The notes: a model not told the origin generated them from the sequence alone. DNA of 64,000 bases from Litsea cubeba (GCA_012931725.1 WHSA01001501.1:62001-126000); one strand, 5' to 3'. Positions 1-11,069 are shown, numbered from the stretch's first letter. Numbers and translations: made by a program.

Positions 1-1
1 G

Positions 2-580
2 TTCTGCGCACTCCCCCAAGGATCAATCAAAAGTTGGCAGCAGCTCCGGAATTCCTTCATGACGAAGTTCCAAGCTCACAGGGTCATACCCAGGTCGGCC
101 GCCGACCTGATGGCCCTCAGAATGAAGCAGGCCGAGAGCGTCACGCAGTTCGCCAAAAGGTTCTGGACTGTCTACAGCCAGATCGAGGATACTCCAGATG
201 CGATAGCGATCCTGTCTTTCCAACAAGCCCTCCTGCCAGGCAACGAGCTTCGGAAGGACTTGGTCATGCACCCCGTGGTCACTATGGCAGCGCTGATGAC
301 AAGGGTAAACCAGTTCGTCAGGCAAGAAGCAGACGAAGCCCGAGCCCAGAAGCATTTCAATGGCAATCAACAGGCAGCGTCCACCTCGGCAGACGCCTCC
401 ATCTCGGCGGATGCCTCCAGCTCCGCAGCAGCCTCCATCTCGGCGGATGCCTCCAGCTCTGCAGCAGCGTCCATCTCGGCGGACGCCTCCGTCTCGGCGG
501 ATGCCTCCAGCTCCGCAGCAGCGTCCATCTCGGCGGACGCCTCCATGACAGAAGTCTCCTCCAGCTCGGGGGGCTGCTGA
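2..580 (+). CDS. Retrotransposon gag, C-terminal part (truncated by window edge)
   Basis: This is the 3' end of a gag gene, open in frame from base 2 to a TGA at 578-580. The first Met inside the window (base 59) is internal, not the start. The protein matches the last 192 residues of the complete gag at 9916-11019, including the retrotransposon gag core (FCALPQGSIKSWQQL onward) and an Ala/Ser-rich repetitive tail. No CCHC zinc knuckle follows the core, unlike most Gypsy gag proteins. The product would be a capsid-like structural protein acting in cytoplasmic particles. Confidence 0.85.
   Translation, partial: FCALPQGSIKSWQQLRNSFMTKFQAHRVIPRSAADLMALRMKQAESVTQFAKRFWTVYSQIEDTPDAIAILSFQQALLPGNELRKDLVMHPVVTMAALMTRVNQFVRQEADEARAQKHFNGNQQAASTSADASISADASSSAAASISADASSSAAASISADASVSADASSSAAASISADASMTEVSSSSGGC
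373..548 (+). repeat. In-frame Ala/Ser minirepeat in gag tail, copy 1
   Basis: Roughly 36-bp units built from GCCTCCATCTCGGCGGATGC-type blocks repeat about five times. They encode runs of Ala-Ser-Ile-Ser-Ala-Asp and Ala-Ser-Ser-Ser-Ala-Ala. The reading frame is kept throughout, so the expansion is protein-compatible. The same repeat is at 9948-10123 in copy 2. Confidence 0.8.
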
Positions 581-604
581 AGCCTCCAATCATTTTTCAG
601 CTTC

Positions 605-805
605 GACCGCCCGTCAGCTTTGATCGCACGACCCTCTACCGTCATTTCTGGCGGCACGGTCCTCTACTGTCAGCTTCGATGGCGCCGTCAGCTGCGACGA
701 CGTCGGTACGACCCTCTACTGTCGGCTTCGATCGTACGACCCTCTACCGTCATCACGGCACGGTCCTCTGCTGTCAGCCTTGATCGCACGGTCCTCTGCC
801 GCCAC
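605..805 (+). repeat. Degenerate short repeat after gag (copy 1)
   Basis: A block of imperfect units around the core ACGGTCCTCTACTGTC or ACGACCCTCTACCGTC, separated by CTTCGATCG-like linkers, occurs about seven times between the gag stop and the minisatellite. The counterpart in copy 2 is about 9688-9895. It is non-coding as far as I can see. Confidence 0.65.
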
Positions 806-827
806 TAGTCGTCCAGAGCTTCGTACC

Positions 828-2041
828 CCTGGTGACGAGCCAGTGGGATCTCCATTGCGTGCGGCAGGCGCATCTCGGCCCTAGCGCCAGACGCCCGGCA
901 CAGGCCCCTGGTGACGAGCCAGTGAGATCTCCATTGCGTGCGGCAGGCGCATCTCGGCCCTCGCGCCAGACGCCCGGCACGGGCCCCTGGTGACGAGCCA
1001 GTGGGATCTCCATTGCGTGCGGCAGGCGCATCTCGGCCCTCGCGCCAGACGCCCGGCACAGGCCCCTGGTGACGAGCCAGTGGGATCTCCATTGCGTGCG
1101 GCAGGCGCATCTCGGCCCTCGCGCCAGACGCCCGGTACAGGCCCCTGGTGACGAGCCAGTGGGATCTCCATTGCGTGCGGCAGGCGCATCTCGGCCCTCG
1201 CGCCAGACGCCCGGCACATGCCCCTGGTGACGAGCCAGTGGGATCTCCATTGCGTGCGGCAGGCGCATCTCGGCCCTCGCGCCAGACGCCCGGCACAGGC
1301 CCCTGGTGACGAGCCAGTGGGATCTCCATTGCGTGCGGCAGGCGCATCTCGGCCCTCGCGCCAGACGCCCGGCACAGGCCCCTGGTGACGAGCCAGTGGG
1401 ATCTCCATTGCGTGCGGCAGGCGCATCTCGGCCCTCGCGCCAGACGCCCGGCACAGGCCCCTGGTGACGAGCCAGTGGGATCTCCATTGCGTGCGGCAGG
1501 CGCATCTCGGCCCTCGCGCCAGACGCCCGGCACAGGCCCCTGGTGACGAGCCAGTGGGATCTCCATTGCGTGCGGCAGGCGCATCTCGGCCCTCGCGCCA
1601 GACGCCCGGCACAGGCCCCTGGCGACGAGCCAGTGGGATCTCCATTGCGTGCGGCAGGCGCATCTCGGCCCTCGCGCCAGATGCCCGGCACAGGCCCCTG
1701 GCGACGAGCCAGTTGGGATCTCCATTGCGTGCGGCAGGCGCATCTCGGCCCTCGCGCCAGATGCCCGGCACAGGCCCCTGGCGACGAGCCAGTGGGATCT
1801 CCATTGCGTGCGGCAGGCGCATCTCGGCCCTCGCGCCAGATGCCCGGCACAGGCCCCTGGCGACGAGCCAGTGGGATCTCCATTGCGTGCGGCAGGCGCA
1901 TCTCGGCCCTCGCGCCAGATGCCCGGCACAGGCCCCTGGTGACGAGCCAGTGGGATCTCCATTGCGTGCGGCAGGCGCATCTCGGCCCTCGTGCCAGATG
2001 CCCGGCACAGGCCCCTGGTGACGAGCCAGTGGGATCTCCAT
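828..2041 (+). repeat. 79-bp minisatellite in retrotransposon copy 1
   Basis: This is a head-to-tail array with a 79-bp unit. The key string CCAGTGGGATCTCCATTGCG recurs, and I count 16 occurrences of the CAGTGGGATCT core. Units near the LTR carry GGCGACGAGCC and CAGATGCCCGG, and units near gag carry GGTGACGAGCC and CAGACGCCCGG, so two sub-variants are spatially sorted. One unit has an extra T (CAGTTGGG, near 1712). The unit is GC-rich and nearly stop-free in several frames, which creates long spurious ORFs on both strands. Confidence 0.92.
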
Positions 2042-2190
2042 AAGCGCCTCTTGATACCCACTCTCCAGCTCGGCAGAAGCACCCTGTTACAGCTTAGCAG
2101 TGATGCCGACCTCTAGCTCTGGTCCATTGCCAGCCAATCATCCTCCATGATACTTACCTTCTGACCTCAAAGAGCAGTCTATTGAGCTCA

Positions 2191-2206
2191 GAAGCTGGGG
2201 GGCTAT
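2191..2206 (+). promoter_or_regulatory. Polypurine tract of copy 1
   Basis: GAAGCTGGGGGGCTAT lies directly upstream of the LTR start TGTGTGGGG. It is the expected plus-strand primer site for reverse transcription. The identical tract lies at 8360-8375 on the minus strand in copy 2. Confidence 0.75.
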
Positions 2207-2983
2207 TGTGTGGGGATATTTCCTAGCTCACCGGATGACTGGCCTGATTCTCCATCCCGTGCTGCCGCGCCGGCTAATCCACCTCGGCAAAGCTCATCTC
2301 AAACCTCCGCGCTCCGCCAGCTCGGCCAAGTGATCCCACTTCGGCAAAAGCCTCACCTCGGCATCCGCCCTCGGCCCCCCGACCTCAGCGGTTTCCGCCC
2401 TCGGCTCCCCGACCTCAGCATCACACCCTGACCTCGGTCAGGGTGCCAGGGCTAGCCAAGGCAGGGCCTGACAGCTGTCCTCCCATGGACACTCCCGCAC
2501 GCAAGAGCACGTGCGATAGGACAAGGGCACGCCCACGCTCTCTGACAGAGCCTCCCATGCCGCCCACGTCCTCTGACAAAACGGCGTCCACAGACGCCAG
2601 GGTATGGCCCGATGCGACACGACATGTCACGATGGGATAGCTCCCTGACAGGGTCACCTCCTTGTCTCCTCTCCTCCTCTATAAAAGGGGCCAAACCAGA
2701 ACAGCAAAAGGACTCTTCCTCTCCGGTCCGAGAAAACCACTGGTATCACCTTCTCCCCCAAAATCTCCTCCTACTGTCCAGTACACACACTGACTTAGGC
2801 ATCGGAGAGCCCTGCGCTGTCCACAGCCAGGGTCCTCTGACCTGTTTCTTCTCCCTCTTCCAGGTTCTCAGGCATCGGTTCTTCCATCATCAACGAGGAG
2901 ACGGGGAGCCTCAGCCTTCGTCCTCTTCAGTGAGTCGCAAGAACGCCACCCTCACCGGGTACGTGAATTTTTGTGCACTTACA
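2207..2983 (+). repeat. 3' LTR of copy 1 (777 bp)
   Basis: The LTR runs from TGTGTGGGGATA to GTGCACTTACA and has the same 777-bp length as both LTRs of copy 2. It contains a TATA-like CTATAAAAGGGG at about 2679-2690, a plausible Pol II promoter. It also has a perfect 10-bp inverted repeat, CACCCTGACC-tc-GGTCAGGGTG, at 2424-2445. Compared with the copy 2 LTRs I see about seven substitutions and no indels. The flank after the LTR is TCTCC. Confidence 0.92.
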
Positions 2984-4082
2984 TCTCCCTTCCTCAAATC
3001 CAGAGTACTTACTACTAAAAAGCTCTATCTAATTCTATTGTGAATTTCGTTGCTGTAATGTAAGTAGATTGATTGATTGATGATGTGAAGTGGGGTTCTA
3101 GGGTCTCATGAGGTCCAGCTTCCTTTTGGGAGAACCGTTGCGGGTGGTGAACTAAATGGTGATGTCCAAATCATGGCCCACTACGTACAATAAAGTGAAG
3201 TCCCACTCCCGTTGTGCGATTGACGAGAGCCTGGTCTGCTATGCGAAGTTTCAGTTTTTCAATTAGTTCACATACATTACTACGTATAATGCAGTTTTCT
3301 TCTGTTGGTTGCAGGCATAATATAATATCCAACTTGCGGCTGCTGTTCGCGAACTCATTGATTTGATTCGAAGAATGTGGGGGAAAAAGGGGACCCCACA
3401 CAATTCCGATATCCAATCAATAAAAACTGTACACGGATTTCATGATACACCAGCAGGTGTACTGAAATTGAACAGAACATGGCAGTGTTTGGGGTTTGAA
3501 AATCATCAATGGAATTAAATTGTAGAGCTATTTCAGTGTCCTACCTACCGTACATGTGACTGAATGATACATGTAATTAATCCAAAAAGTTCAAAATAGA
3601 CGATTATAGCCACCCCATCAAATTGGATATGGTCACAGGTCACTAAACCAACAGTTGGTTACCAAAATGGCTCTAGAATATTCAGTTGGAACTTGGAAAA
3701 TGTCCTCGAGTCCTGCTAACCAAAGAAATCACATTGGCTTATGGACCCAGTGGACGGTGGTCCAATAAAATAACAGAGCTGTGGATATCATTCTCTGATT
3801 TCGAACTGTCCGAGTTGCATGTCTATCTTTTGTGGGCTATGCCACATCTGCACTGTGGCCAGCAATTGGATGGTCTGATCCTGTGCACTATTATTGCTGT
3901 CTCGACAATCGAGGTCAGAGCTGCTAATCATCGAACTAGGCATTAACATTCATGCATGCAGTGGGTACGACATGGACTAGCCAAGCATGGTGTTGTCTAT
4001 CCCCACAAACACAGTAGAAGTTTGCATTGCGGAAAATGAGACAGGTTTCCACTAGAAAATCTGACCAATCTATCTGCTTACA

Positions 4083-4085
<3 letters not shown>

Positions 4086-4133
<48 letters not shown>
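4086..4133. repeat. (TC)24 microsatellite
   Basis: This is an uninterrupted TC/GA dinucleotide run of about 48 bp. It produces Ser-Leu and Glu-Arg repeat ORFs on the two strands that are not genes. Confidence 0.95.
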
Positions 4134-4135
<2 letters not shown>

Positions 4136-6113
4136 ATAAATACAAAATGAGTAGAATATTCTTTTATTCAGTTTCTCCGACTTCAGTTTTCTCCTTATCT
4201 ATTCATTTGGCAGAAATCCTCTGCCTTTTCCTCTTTCACTATATCCAAACGACAATCCAGAGTAAGATCTTGTTGCAGCAGTCGACCAGCGACAATTTCT
4301 CGATCCAGATGGAGGACCTAGGATGAGAATGATTTATCTTCCATACATTTCAGAAAACTTAATCTTATGATATCAACCTGTTCCAATCATAATAATGAGA
4401 GATTATCTCTCAATTTAGCGTCATCACAATACTCATAACGTTAATGATGATATCCTAAAAGATCCTAAAGATATTTAACAACCACAACCCTTCATATCTA
4501 CATTCTCTACCCCCTCAATCACATGGTCTTTTCAAAATCACATGGTCTTTTCAAAAAAGGATCATATGATTTGTTATTTTAAAGACAACCGTAAAGCTCT
4601 TAGAAATAAATTGCTTATATCTCGCAGGGCATCTATCATGTCTAGGTAGTATTCGACATCTGCTTGTGGAGTCTATCACTGTTGTATCCTGCTCATTTAG
4701 AGTTTGTTGAAGCCAGTGGCATACTAGAACAGATCCGTTACGATCCATTCTAAAAGCATATGAAGTAGGATCATGTCGCTTTAAGAAAAATCTCCCTAAT
4801 AAAAGAAATGATAAGATCATTAGGCTTGGATAAATGATGGGTGGGAGAGGATTGTAAACGAGTATAGGAAGGTTTATTTTTATTTAGGAAAAAAAATGTA
4901 TGCAGTAAGAAAAATGAGAAATGGGGGTGAGAGAAGGAAGACGATGAGAATATCATAGTGGAAGCAATATGAGGCAAGACCATGTTCGACTTTATCATAA
5001 CATCACTATTGGACATGGCTTTGTAATCATGACCCCTTTTTGAAAGGGGCATTTTGTAGAATTCCTCTATATATATATATATATGATGCATAACGGATAG
5101 GCCCACAAGTGGGACCAACCAAGACAGTTTAAGAATATTTTTATTTCCTTTTTTTTTTTATAATTATTATTTAGTGGGTTTCTAATTTTATTCAAAGAGT
5201 TGTAATTTTGGTAGTGTCTATTGCTAGATTAGGTTTTCTTAGTCCCTAAGTTTACTTTTCTTATTTATATTGCATTGTAGAGAAGAAATTACCAGGCTTT
5301 AATAACTAATAAAACTCGAGTGGGTGTTTTATCCATGAAGGTGCGTCCCCGTATTAAAATCTCGGTGGAGATCTAGTGTAATGTCTGTGGACACATGCTT
5401 CGGCACTTACATGTAACTCCTAGCTGTCAAGAACTCTACTTCGGCTTGCGCACACATACATACATATATATATGTTTATATGAGGAATTCTAAAAAAAAA
5501 AAAACCCAATTTAAAACTCCACATTTTTCTCCTCTATGTTTTTAGGGCATTAAGCCCGCCTTGAACAAATCTAGTCATTTCACACATACTATCTCCTATA
5601 AATTGATATAAAGTCTAAGTTTGACACTCATCCAAGTTTTCCTCACCGTTGGATTAAAATCATAAGAAAGTGGTGCCTCTAAAACCATTAAACTTTGGGG
5701 CAATGGATCAAGGGGTTAGGATAATGTAATGGAGTTGAAAATTCTCACATAGGTCGATCTCATCTAAATTATTCTATCCAAGCAACATTCCATAGTTTTC
5801 ATGTACCATAGTGGGCCCAATTGGGAGGGGTGTTTTTTGGGAAAAAAAAAAACTCCCTATTGTTTGTGTATATGTGTCGTTTCTCCTTCTTTATAGCAAC
5901 AATTTATTGCCTTCTTATTTTTTCTCTTCTTTCAAAATGCATTTAAATCTTCTAGCTATGTGTTAAGCTGAGAAGGGAGAGAGACTTGTATGTTACATCC
6001 TTTTTTTCCCTTTCCTTTCTTTGTCTTCTTCTTTCTTTGAAGTATAGGAGGGCTGCATTGAATGATTTTTAGCATTGCAACAGAATAAATGCCATAAAAC
6101 TATTATCCAGGGC

Positions 6114-6415
6114 CCACCTATAGAATCGCAAATAGTTCAGGCCATCCTATACAAATCTAGTTTAGTATGTAAATGAATTCAATCACAACTAAGAGGCCCC
6201 TACACTGATGGATTCCTAATGTTGCAGTTAAATGATGAAAGAAATTGATACCTATAAAATTGCAAATGGTGTGGGTCATCCTATAAAAATCAAGTGTCTT
6301 TTGTAAACAAATTCAATCACAAAATAAGAGGGCTACACAATGATGTATTCCTAATGTTACAATTAAACGACGAAAGAAATTGATACCTATAAAATTGCAA
6401 ATGGTGCGGATGAGT
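6114..6415 (+). repeat. Approximately 135-bp tandem repeat, two and a fraction copies
   Basis: The motif CCTATAAAATTGCAAATGGT, followed by a CATCCTATA box and a TTCAATCACAA box, begins near 6114, 6249 and 6385. This gives two diverged full units and the start of a third. The second and third units are more alike than the first. It is non-coding. Confidence 0.75.
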
Positions 6416-7582
6416 AAGGTGAGCCTACAATAGCCTGGACTTGGGCCTATTTTATTTATATCCATGTCGGGGCTTAATTAGGTTTGACCTTTTGGCCTGG
6501 CATATAAATGGCTGGCCTGGTCTGAGGTTTAACCATGCCACTCCTTGATCCTGGCCAAACACATAGATGGCTCTCATAGGCATGAGTCGACCCGTAAGTT
6601 CAGTTTTGGGTTTGGGTTTAGAAATTTTGAAAATTATAGGGGAATGTTGGAAATTTCCAAAATAGTAAAGAACCTTTTAAATTTTATTACTAGAATCCCA
6701 CGTCGGATATGATTGAAAGTAAAATGTCATTTATTTATGCTTCGTAGTATAACTCCACTTGAGTTGGTATCGAAGGGCTTGGGCTTGGAGCTTTAGAACT
6801 CATTGAAACCATGGTTTTTATGTTCAAACGCTTATACTTCCAAAAAAACTCTTCAGAACACTTATACTCAAGTGATCCATCTCAATCTTAGAGAGAAATA
6901 CTGACCAGTCTACATAAATCTACATCACCACCAAAGCTTGAATTTTGATGACTTTGATAGACTACTTGTTGACCTGAGTTGAGACGCTACTTTCGGTTTT
7001 TATCGTGTTTGAGCATCCCAGAAGTGAATTAAAACAACAATCATACATTAACAATCAGTTGGAAAATTTCTGGAGAGCCGATCATTGTTACATTGTGTAT
7101 TTGGAATGCTGCTGTGGAGAGTAGAAATTACTGTGGATACTGCTTTTTCCAACATTTTCCACCCCAAATTGATGTCAGCAGTCGTATTGACAGTGGTATG
7201 CGGGGCAGAGAAGGCAAGAAAAATAAGATAGATCTCACTTAATATTAGGAGTTTTGAAGTTGGTGCCCCAATGACAATGGACAACCATCCTTTGTACAAA
7301 CAATTGCATTCAAGCACACAGAAATATGTTGCATCTGACTGCTCAAGCATACTAAAGTATTGTGGATCATTGTCAAAGAAAAGGGTATCTTCACAATTGT
7401 GACATCTCCAACTTCAAAGGCTAAGCTAAGGCTGTTGTTTGAGGTGGCCCCCTTGGGGTTCTTGGTTGAAAATGCTGGAGGCTACACTGCTGCAGCAGCG
7501 ATGGCACACAACCTGTGCTAGACAAGGTGATTGTCAATCTTGATGACAGGGCCTAAGTTGCTTACCGATCCAAGAACAAGAT

Positions 7583-8359
7583 TGTAAGTGCACAAAAATT
7601 CACGGACCCGGTGAGGGTGGTGTTCTTGCGACTCACTGAGGAGGACGAAGGCTGAGGCTCCCCGTCTCCTCGTTGATGATGGAAGAACCGATGCCTGAGA
7701 ACCTGGAAGAGGGAGAAGAAACAGGTCAGAGGACCCTGGCTGTGGGCAGCGCAGGGCTCTCCGATGCCTAAGTCAGTGTGTGTACTGGACAGTAGGAGGA
7801 GATTTTGGGGGAGAAGGTGATACCAGTGGTTCTCTCGGACCGGAGAGGAAGAGTCCCTTTGCTGTTCTGGTTTGGCCCCTTTTATAGAGGAGGAGAGGAG
7901 ACAAGGAGGTGACCCTGTCAGGGAGCTATCCCATCGTGACATGTCGTGTCGCATCGGGCCATACCCTGGCGTCTGTGGACGCCGTTCTGTCAGAGGACGT
8001 GGGCGGCATGGGAGGCTCTGTCAGAGAGCGTGGGCGTGCCCTTGTCCTATCGCACGTGCTCTTGCGTGCGGGAGTGTCCATGGGAGGACAGCTGTCAGGC
8101 CCTGCCTTGGCTAGCCCTGGCACCCTGACCGAGGTCAGGGTGTGATGCTGAGGTCGGGGAGCCGAGGGCGGAAACCGCTGAGGTCGGGGGGCCGAGGGCG
8201 GATGCCGAGGTGAGGCTTTTGCCGAAGTGGGATCACTTGGCCGAGCTGGCGGAGCGCGGAGGTTTGAGATGAGCTTTGCCGAGGTGGATTAGCCGGCGCG
8301 GCAGCACGGGATGGAGAATCAGGCCAGTCATCCGGTGAGCTAGGAAATATCCCCACACA
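7583..8359 (-). repeat. 3' LTR of copy 2 (777 bp)
   Basis: On the minus strand it starts TGTGTGGGG and ends CACTTACA. It is identical to 11070-11846 base for base as far as I can read. It contains the complement of the TATA-like box at about 7877-7888. Confidence 0.93.
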
Positions 8360-8522
8360 ATAGCCCCCCAGCTTCTGAGCTCAATAGACTGCTCTTTGAG
8401 GTCAGAAGGTAAGTATCATGGAGGATGATTGGCTGGCAATGGACCAGAGCTAGAGGTCGGCATCACTGCTAAGCTGTAACAGGGTGCTTCTGCCGAGCTG
8501 GAGAGTGGGTATCAAGAGGCGC

Positions 8523-9671
8523 TTATGGAGATCCCACTGGCTCGTCACCAGGGGCCTGTGCCGGGCATCTGGCACGAGGGCCGAGATGCGCCTGCCGCAC
8601 GCAATGGAGATCCCACTGGCTCGTCACCAGGGGCCTGTGCCGGGCATCTGGCGCGAGGGCCGAGATGCGCCTGCCGCACGCAATGGAGATCCCACTGGCT
8701 CGTCGCCAGGGGCCTGTGCCGGGCATCTGGCGCGAGGGCCGAGATGCGCCTGCCGCACGCAATGGAGATCCCACTGGCTCGTCGCCAGGGGCCTGTGCCG
8801 GGCATCTGGCGCGAGGGCCGAGATGCGCCTGCCGCACGCAATGGAGATCCCACTGGCTCGTCGCCAGGGGCCTGTGCCGGGCATCCCGGGCGTCTGGCGC
8901 GAGGGCCGAGATGCGCCTGCCGCACGCAATGGAGATCCCACTGGCTCGTCACCAGGGGCCTGTGCCGGGCGTCTGGCGCGAGGGCCGAGATGCGCCTGCC
9001 GCACGCAATGGAGATCCCACTGGCTCGTCACCAGGGGCCTGTGCCGGGCGTCTGGCGCGAGGGCCGAGATGCGCCTGCCGCACGCAATGGAGATCCCACT
9101 GGCTCGTCACCAGGGGCCTGTGCCGGGCGTCTGGCGCGAGGGCCGAGATGCGCCTGCCGCAACGCAATGGAGATCCCACTGGCTCGTCACCAGGGGCCTG
9201 TGCCGGGCGTCTGGCGCGAGGGCCGAGATGCGCCTGCCGCACGCAATGGAGATCCCACTGGCTCGTCACCAGGGGCCTGTGCCGGGCGTCTGGCGCGAGG
9301 GCCGAGATGCGCCTGCCGCACGCAATGGAGATCCCACTGGCTCGTCACCAGGGGCCTGTACCGGGCGTCTGGCGCGAGGGCCGAGATGCGCCTGCCGCAC
9401 GCAATGGAGATCCCACTGGCTCGTCACCAGGGGCCTGTGCCGGGCGTCTGGCGCGAGGGCCGAGATGCGCCTGCCGCACGCAATGGAGATCCCACTGGCT
9501 CGTCACCAGGGGCCCGTGCCGGGCGTCTGGCGCGAGGGCCGAGATGCGCCTGCCGCACGCAATGGAGATCTCACTGGCTCGTCACCAGGGGCCTGTGCCG
9601 GGCGTCTGGCGCTAGGGCCGAGATGCGCCTGCCGCACGCAATGGAGATCCCACTGGCTCGTCACCAGGGGT
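8523..9671 (-). repeat. 79-bp minisatellite in copy 2
   Basis: This is the same unit as at 828-2041, on the other strand. I count 15 GATCCCACTGGCTCGT cores, one fewer than copy 1. Two local changes are visible: a 10-bp insertion, CATCCCGGGC, within one unit near 8882, and a single inserted A in one unit near 9162 (CCGCAACGCAATGG). These differences show the array changing length and sequence between near-identical elements. Confidence 0.92.
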
Positions 9672-9687
9672 ACGAAGCTCTGGACGA

Positions 9688-9895
9688 CTAGTGGCGGCAG
9701 AGGACCGTGCGATCAAGGCTGACAGCAGAGGACCGTGCCGTGATGACGGTAGAGGGTCGTACGATCGAAGCCGACAGTAGAGGGTCGTACCGACGTCGTC
9801 GCAGCTGACGGCGCCATCGAAGCTGACAGTAGAGGACCGTGCCGCCAGAAATGACGGTAGAGGGTCGTGCGATCAAAGCTGACGGGCGGTCGAAG
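9688..9895 (-). repeat. Degenerate short repeat between minisatellite and gag (copy 2)
   Basis: Units of GACAGTAGAGGACCGT or GACGGTAGAGGGTCGT with GATCGAAGC linkers mirror 605-805. They follow the gag stop on the minus strand. Confidence 0.65.
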
Positions 9896-9915
9896 CTGAA
9901 AAATGATTGGAGGCT

Positions 9916-11019
9916 TCAGCAGCCCCCCGAGCTGGAGGAGACTTCTGTCATGGAGGCGTCCGCCGAGATGGACGCTGCTGCGGAGCTGGAGGCATCCGCC
10001 GAGACGGAGGCGTCCGCCGAGATGGACGCTGCTGCAGAGCTGGAGGCATCCGCCGAGATGGAGGCTGCTGCGGAGCTGGAGGCATCCGCCGAGATGGAGG
10101 CGTCTGCCGAGGTGGACGCTGCCTGTTGATTGCCATTGAAATGCTTCTGGGCTCGGGCTTCGTCTGCTTCTTGCCTGACGAACTGGTTTACCCTTGTCAT
10201 CAGCGCTGCCATAGTGACCACGGGGTGCATGACCAAGTCCTTCCGAAGCTCGTTGCCTGGCAGGAGGGCTTGTTGGAAAGACAGGATCGCTATCGCATCT
10301 GGAGTATCCTCGATCTGGCTGTAGACAGTCCAGAACCTTTTGGCGAACTGCGTGACGCTCTCGGCCTGCTTCATTCTGAGGGCCATCAGGTCGGCGGCCG
10401 ACCTGGGTATGACCCTGTGAGCTTGGAACTTCGTCATGAAGGAATTCCGGAGCTGCTGCCAACTTTTGATTGATCCTTGGGGGAGTGCGCAGAACCACTT
10501 TAGGGGGAGGTCCCCGAGGCTGGAGGAGAAGACTCTGCAGTTGAGGTGGCCTGTATCGCCCCACACCGACATCCTCTGAGTGAAGTGCCGGAGGTGTGCT
10601 GCTGGATCCGAGGTTCCATCGTAAACGATGAACCTCGGGACTTTGAAATCTTCGGGGAGGGGGAAGCTCCTGATCTCTGGAGAGAGGGGAGATGTGCCGA
10701 GATCGTCAGAGTTCGGCCGAACTCGGGCGAAACCGGCAGCCTCCAAGTTTTGTCGTACTGCTTGCTCGATGCGTTGATCAAGCCACTTTCTGGTGTCGTG
10801 GTTGTTGCCCGGAGCTTGGTTGCTTCTGTTGTCCTTCAGGGTGCGTTTTTTGGAAGGTGGGGTCGAGGTCGAACCCTTAGAGGATGAACCCGACTGAGTA
10901 CCCTGCTGTCGGACGCTCGCTGGATTAGATCTTGCTCTTGACCTCTCCCGGTGGGGGACCGTCGGCAGCTGTGTCGACATTGTCAGCGGTTCCTTTCCCT
11001 TTCTGGTCTTCCGAGGCAT
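9916..11019 (-). CDS. Retrotransposon gag protein (complete)
   Basis: The ORF encodes about 367 residues from MPRKTRKGKEP at 11019 to a TGA at 9916-9918. The frame is open further upstream to 11082, but that Met lies in the LTR, so I chose the first Met after the primer-binding site. The N-terminal third is basic and Ser/Pro-rich. The middle (about residues 130-290) is a retrotransposon gag domain, with HLRHFTQRM, WFCALPQGSIKSW, MALRMKQAESV and a conserved QALLPG stretch. The last 55 residues are an Ala/Ser/Asp minirepeat. There is no zinc knuckle and no pol frame downstream. The gag domain assembles virus-like particles in the known family; here it is probably supplied to a partner's replication machinery, which is inference. 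Confidence 0.85.
   Translation of the reverse strand: MPRKTRKGKEPLTMSTQLPTVPHRERSRARSNPASVRQQGTQSGSSSKGSTSTPPSKKRTLKDNRSNQAPGNNHDTRKWLDQRIEQAVRQNLEAAGFARVRPNSDDLGTSPLSPEIRSFPLPEDFKVPRFIVYDGTSDPAAHLRHFTQRMSVWGDTGHLNCRVFSSSLGDLPLKWFCALPQGSIKSWQQLRNSFMTKFQAHRVIPRSAADLMALRMKQAESVTQFAKRFWTVYSQIEDTPDAIAILSFQQALLPGNELRKDLVMHPVVTMAALMTRVNQFVRQEADEARAQKHFNGNQQAASTSADASISADASSSAAASISADASSSAAASISADASVSADASSSAAASISADASMTEVSSSSGGC
9948..10123 (-). repeat. In-frame Ala/Ser minirepeat in gag tail, copy 2
   Basis: This is the mirror of 373-548, with GCATCCGCCGAGATGGAGGC-type units on the plus strand. The protein repeat is the same as in copy 1, so this block has not diverged visibly between copies, unlike the 79-bp minisatellite. 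Confidence 0.8.
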
Positions 11020-11049
11020 GGTGTTTGGGAAGATGGCTTTTTGTAGCGT

Positions 11050-11067
11050 TTCCCACAGACGGCGCCA
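11050..11067 (-). promoter_or_regulatory. Primer-binding site of copy 2
   Basis: After the LTR end (CACTTACA) and the spacer ATT, the minus strand reads TGGCGCCGTCTGTGGGAA. The TGGCGCCGT start resembles the tRNA-derived primer sites of many plant Gypsy elements. The exact priming tRNA was not determined. Confidence 0.7.
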
Positions 11068-11069
11068 AT

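Larger units (their letters stand above)
1..2983 (+). mobile_element. Gag-only LTR retrotransposon, copy 1 (5' part outside window)
   Basis: This is the 3' two-thirds of an LTR retrotransposon on the plus strand. The window opens inside gag, and the order is gag 3' end, 79-bp minisatellite, polypurine tract, 3' LTR. It is the reverse complement of 7583-10495: base 1 matches base 10495 of copy 2. No protease, reverse transcriptase or integrase is present between gag and the LTR. The element therefore belongs to the non-autonomous, gag-only class (TR-GAG type) and would need an autonomous Gypsy-like partner. Its 3' LTR differs from those of copy 2 at about seven sites by my visual count. The left LTR and target duplication lie outside the window. 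Confidence 0.9.
2984..7363. other. AT-rich spacer between the two inverted retrotransposon copies
   Basis: I recognise no intact gene in this spacer. It holds a (TC)24 microsatellite at 4086-4133, a short (TA) run near 5079-5094 and a roughly 135-bp tandem repeat at 6114-6415. A TRIM-like stretch lies at about 6643-6775: TGTTGGAAATTT, then CCCACGTCGGAT, ending in a TTGGTATCGAAGG string that resembles a methionine-tRNA primer site. Small ORFs here (for example 3171-3416 minus and 4551-4820 minus) have no recognisable domain. Because its borders are two inverted copies of one element, this spacer could be flipped by recombination between them. Confidence 0.6.

Noticed and set aside
774..2082. 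Overlapping minus-strand ORFs of 375-425 residues over the minisatellite (also 8484-9722)
   Set aside because: The 79-bp unit is not a multiple of three and lacks stops in several frames, so long repetitive ORFs arise automatically on both strands. No domain is present and the array differs between copies by frame-changing indels.
3936..4326. Glu-Arg and Ser-Leu repeat ORFs on the two strands
   Set aside because: Created by the (TC)24 microsatellite.
7048..7350. 100-residue minus-strand ORF next to the SBPase fragment
   Set aside because: No recognisable domain, and I could not connect it to SBPase in any frame.
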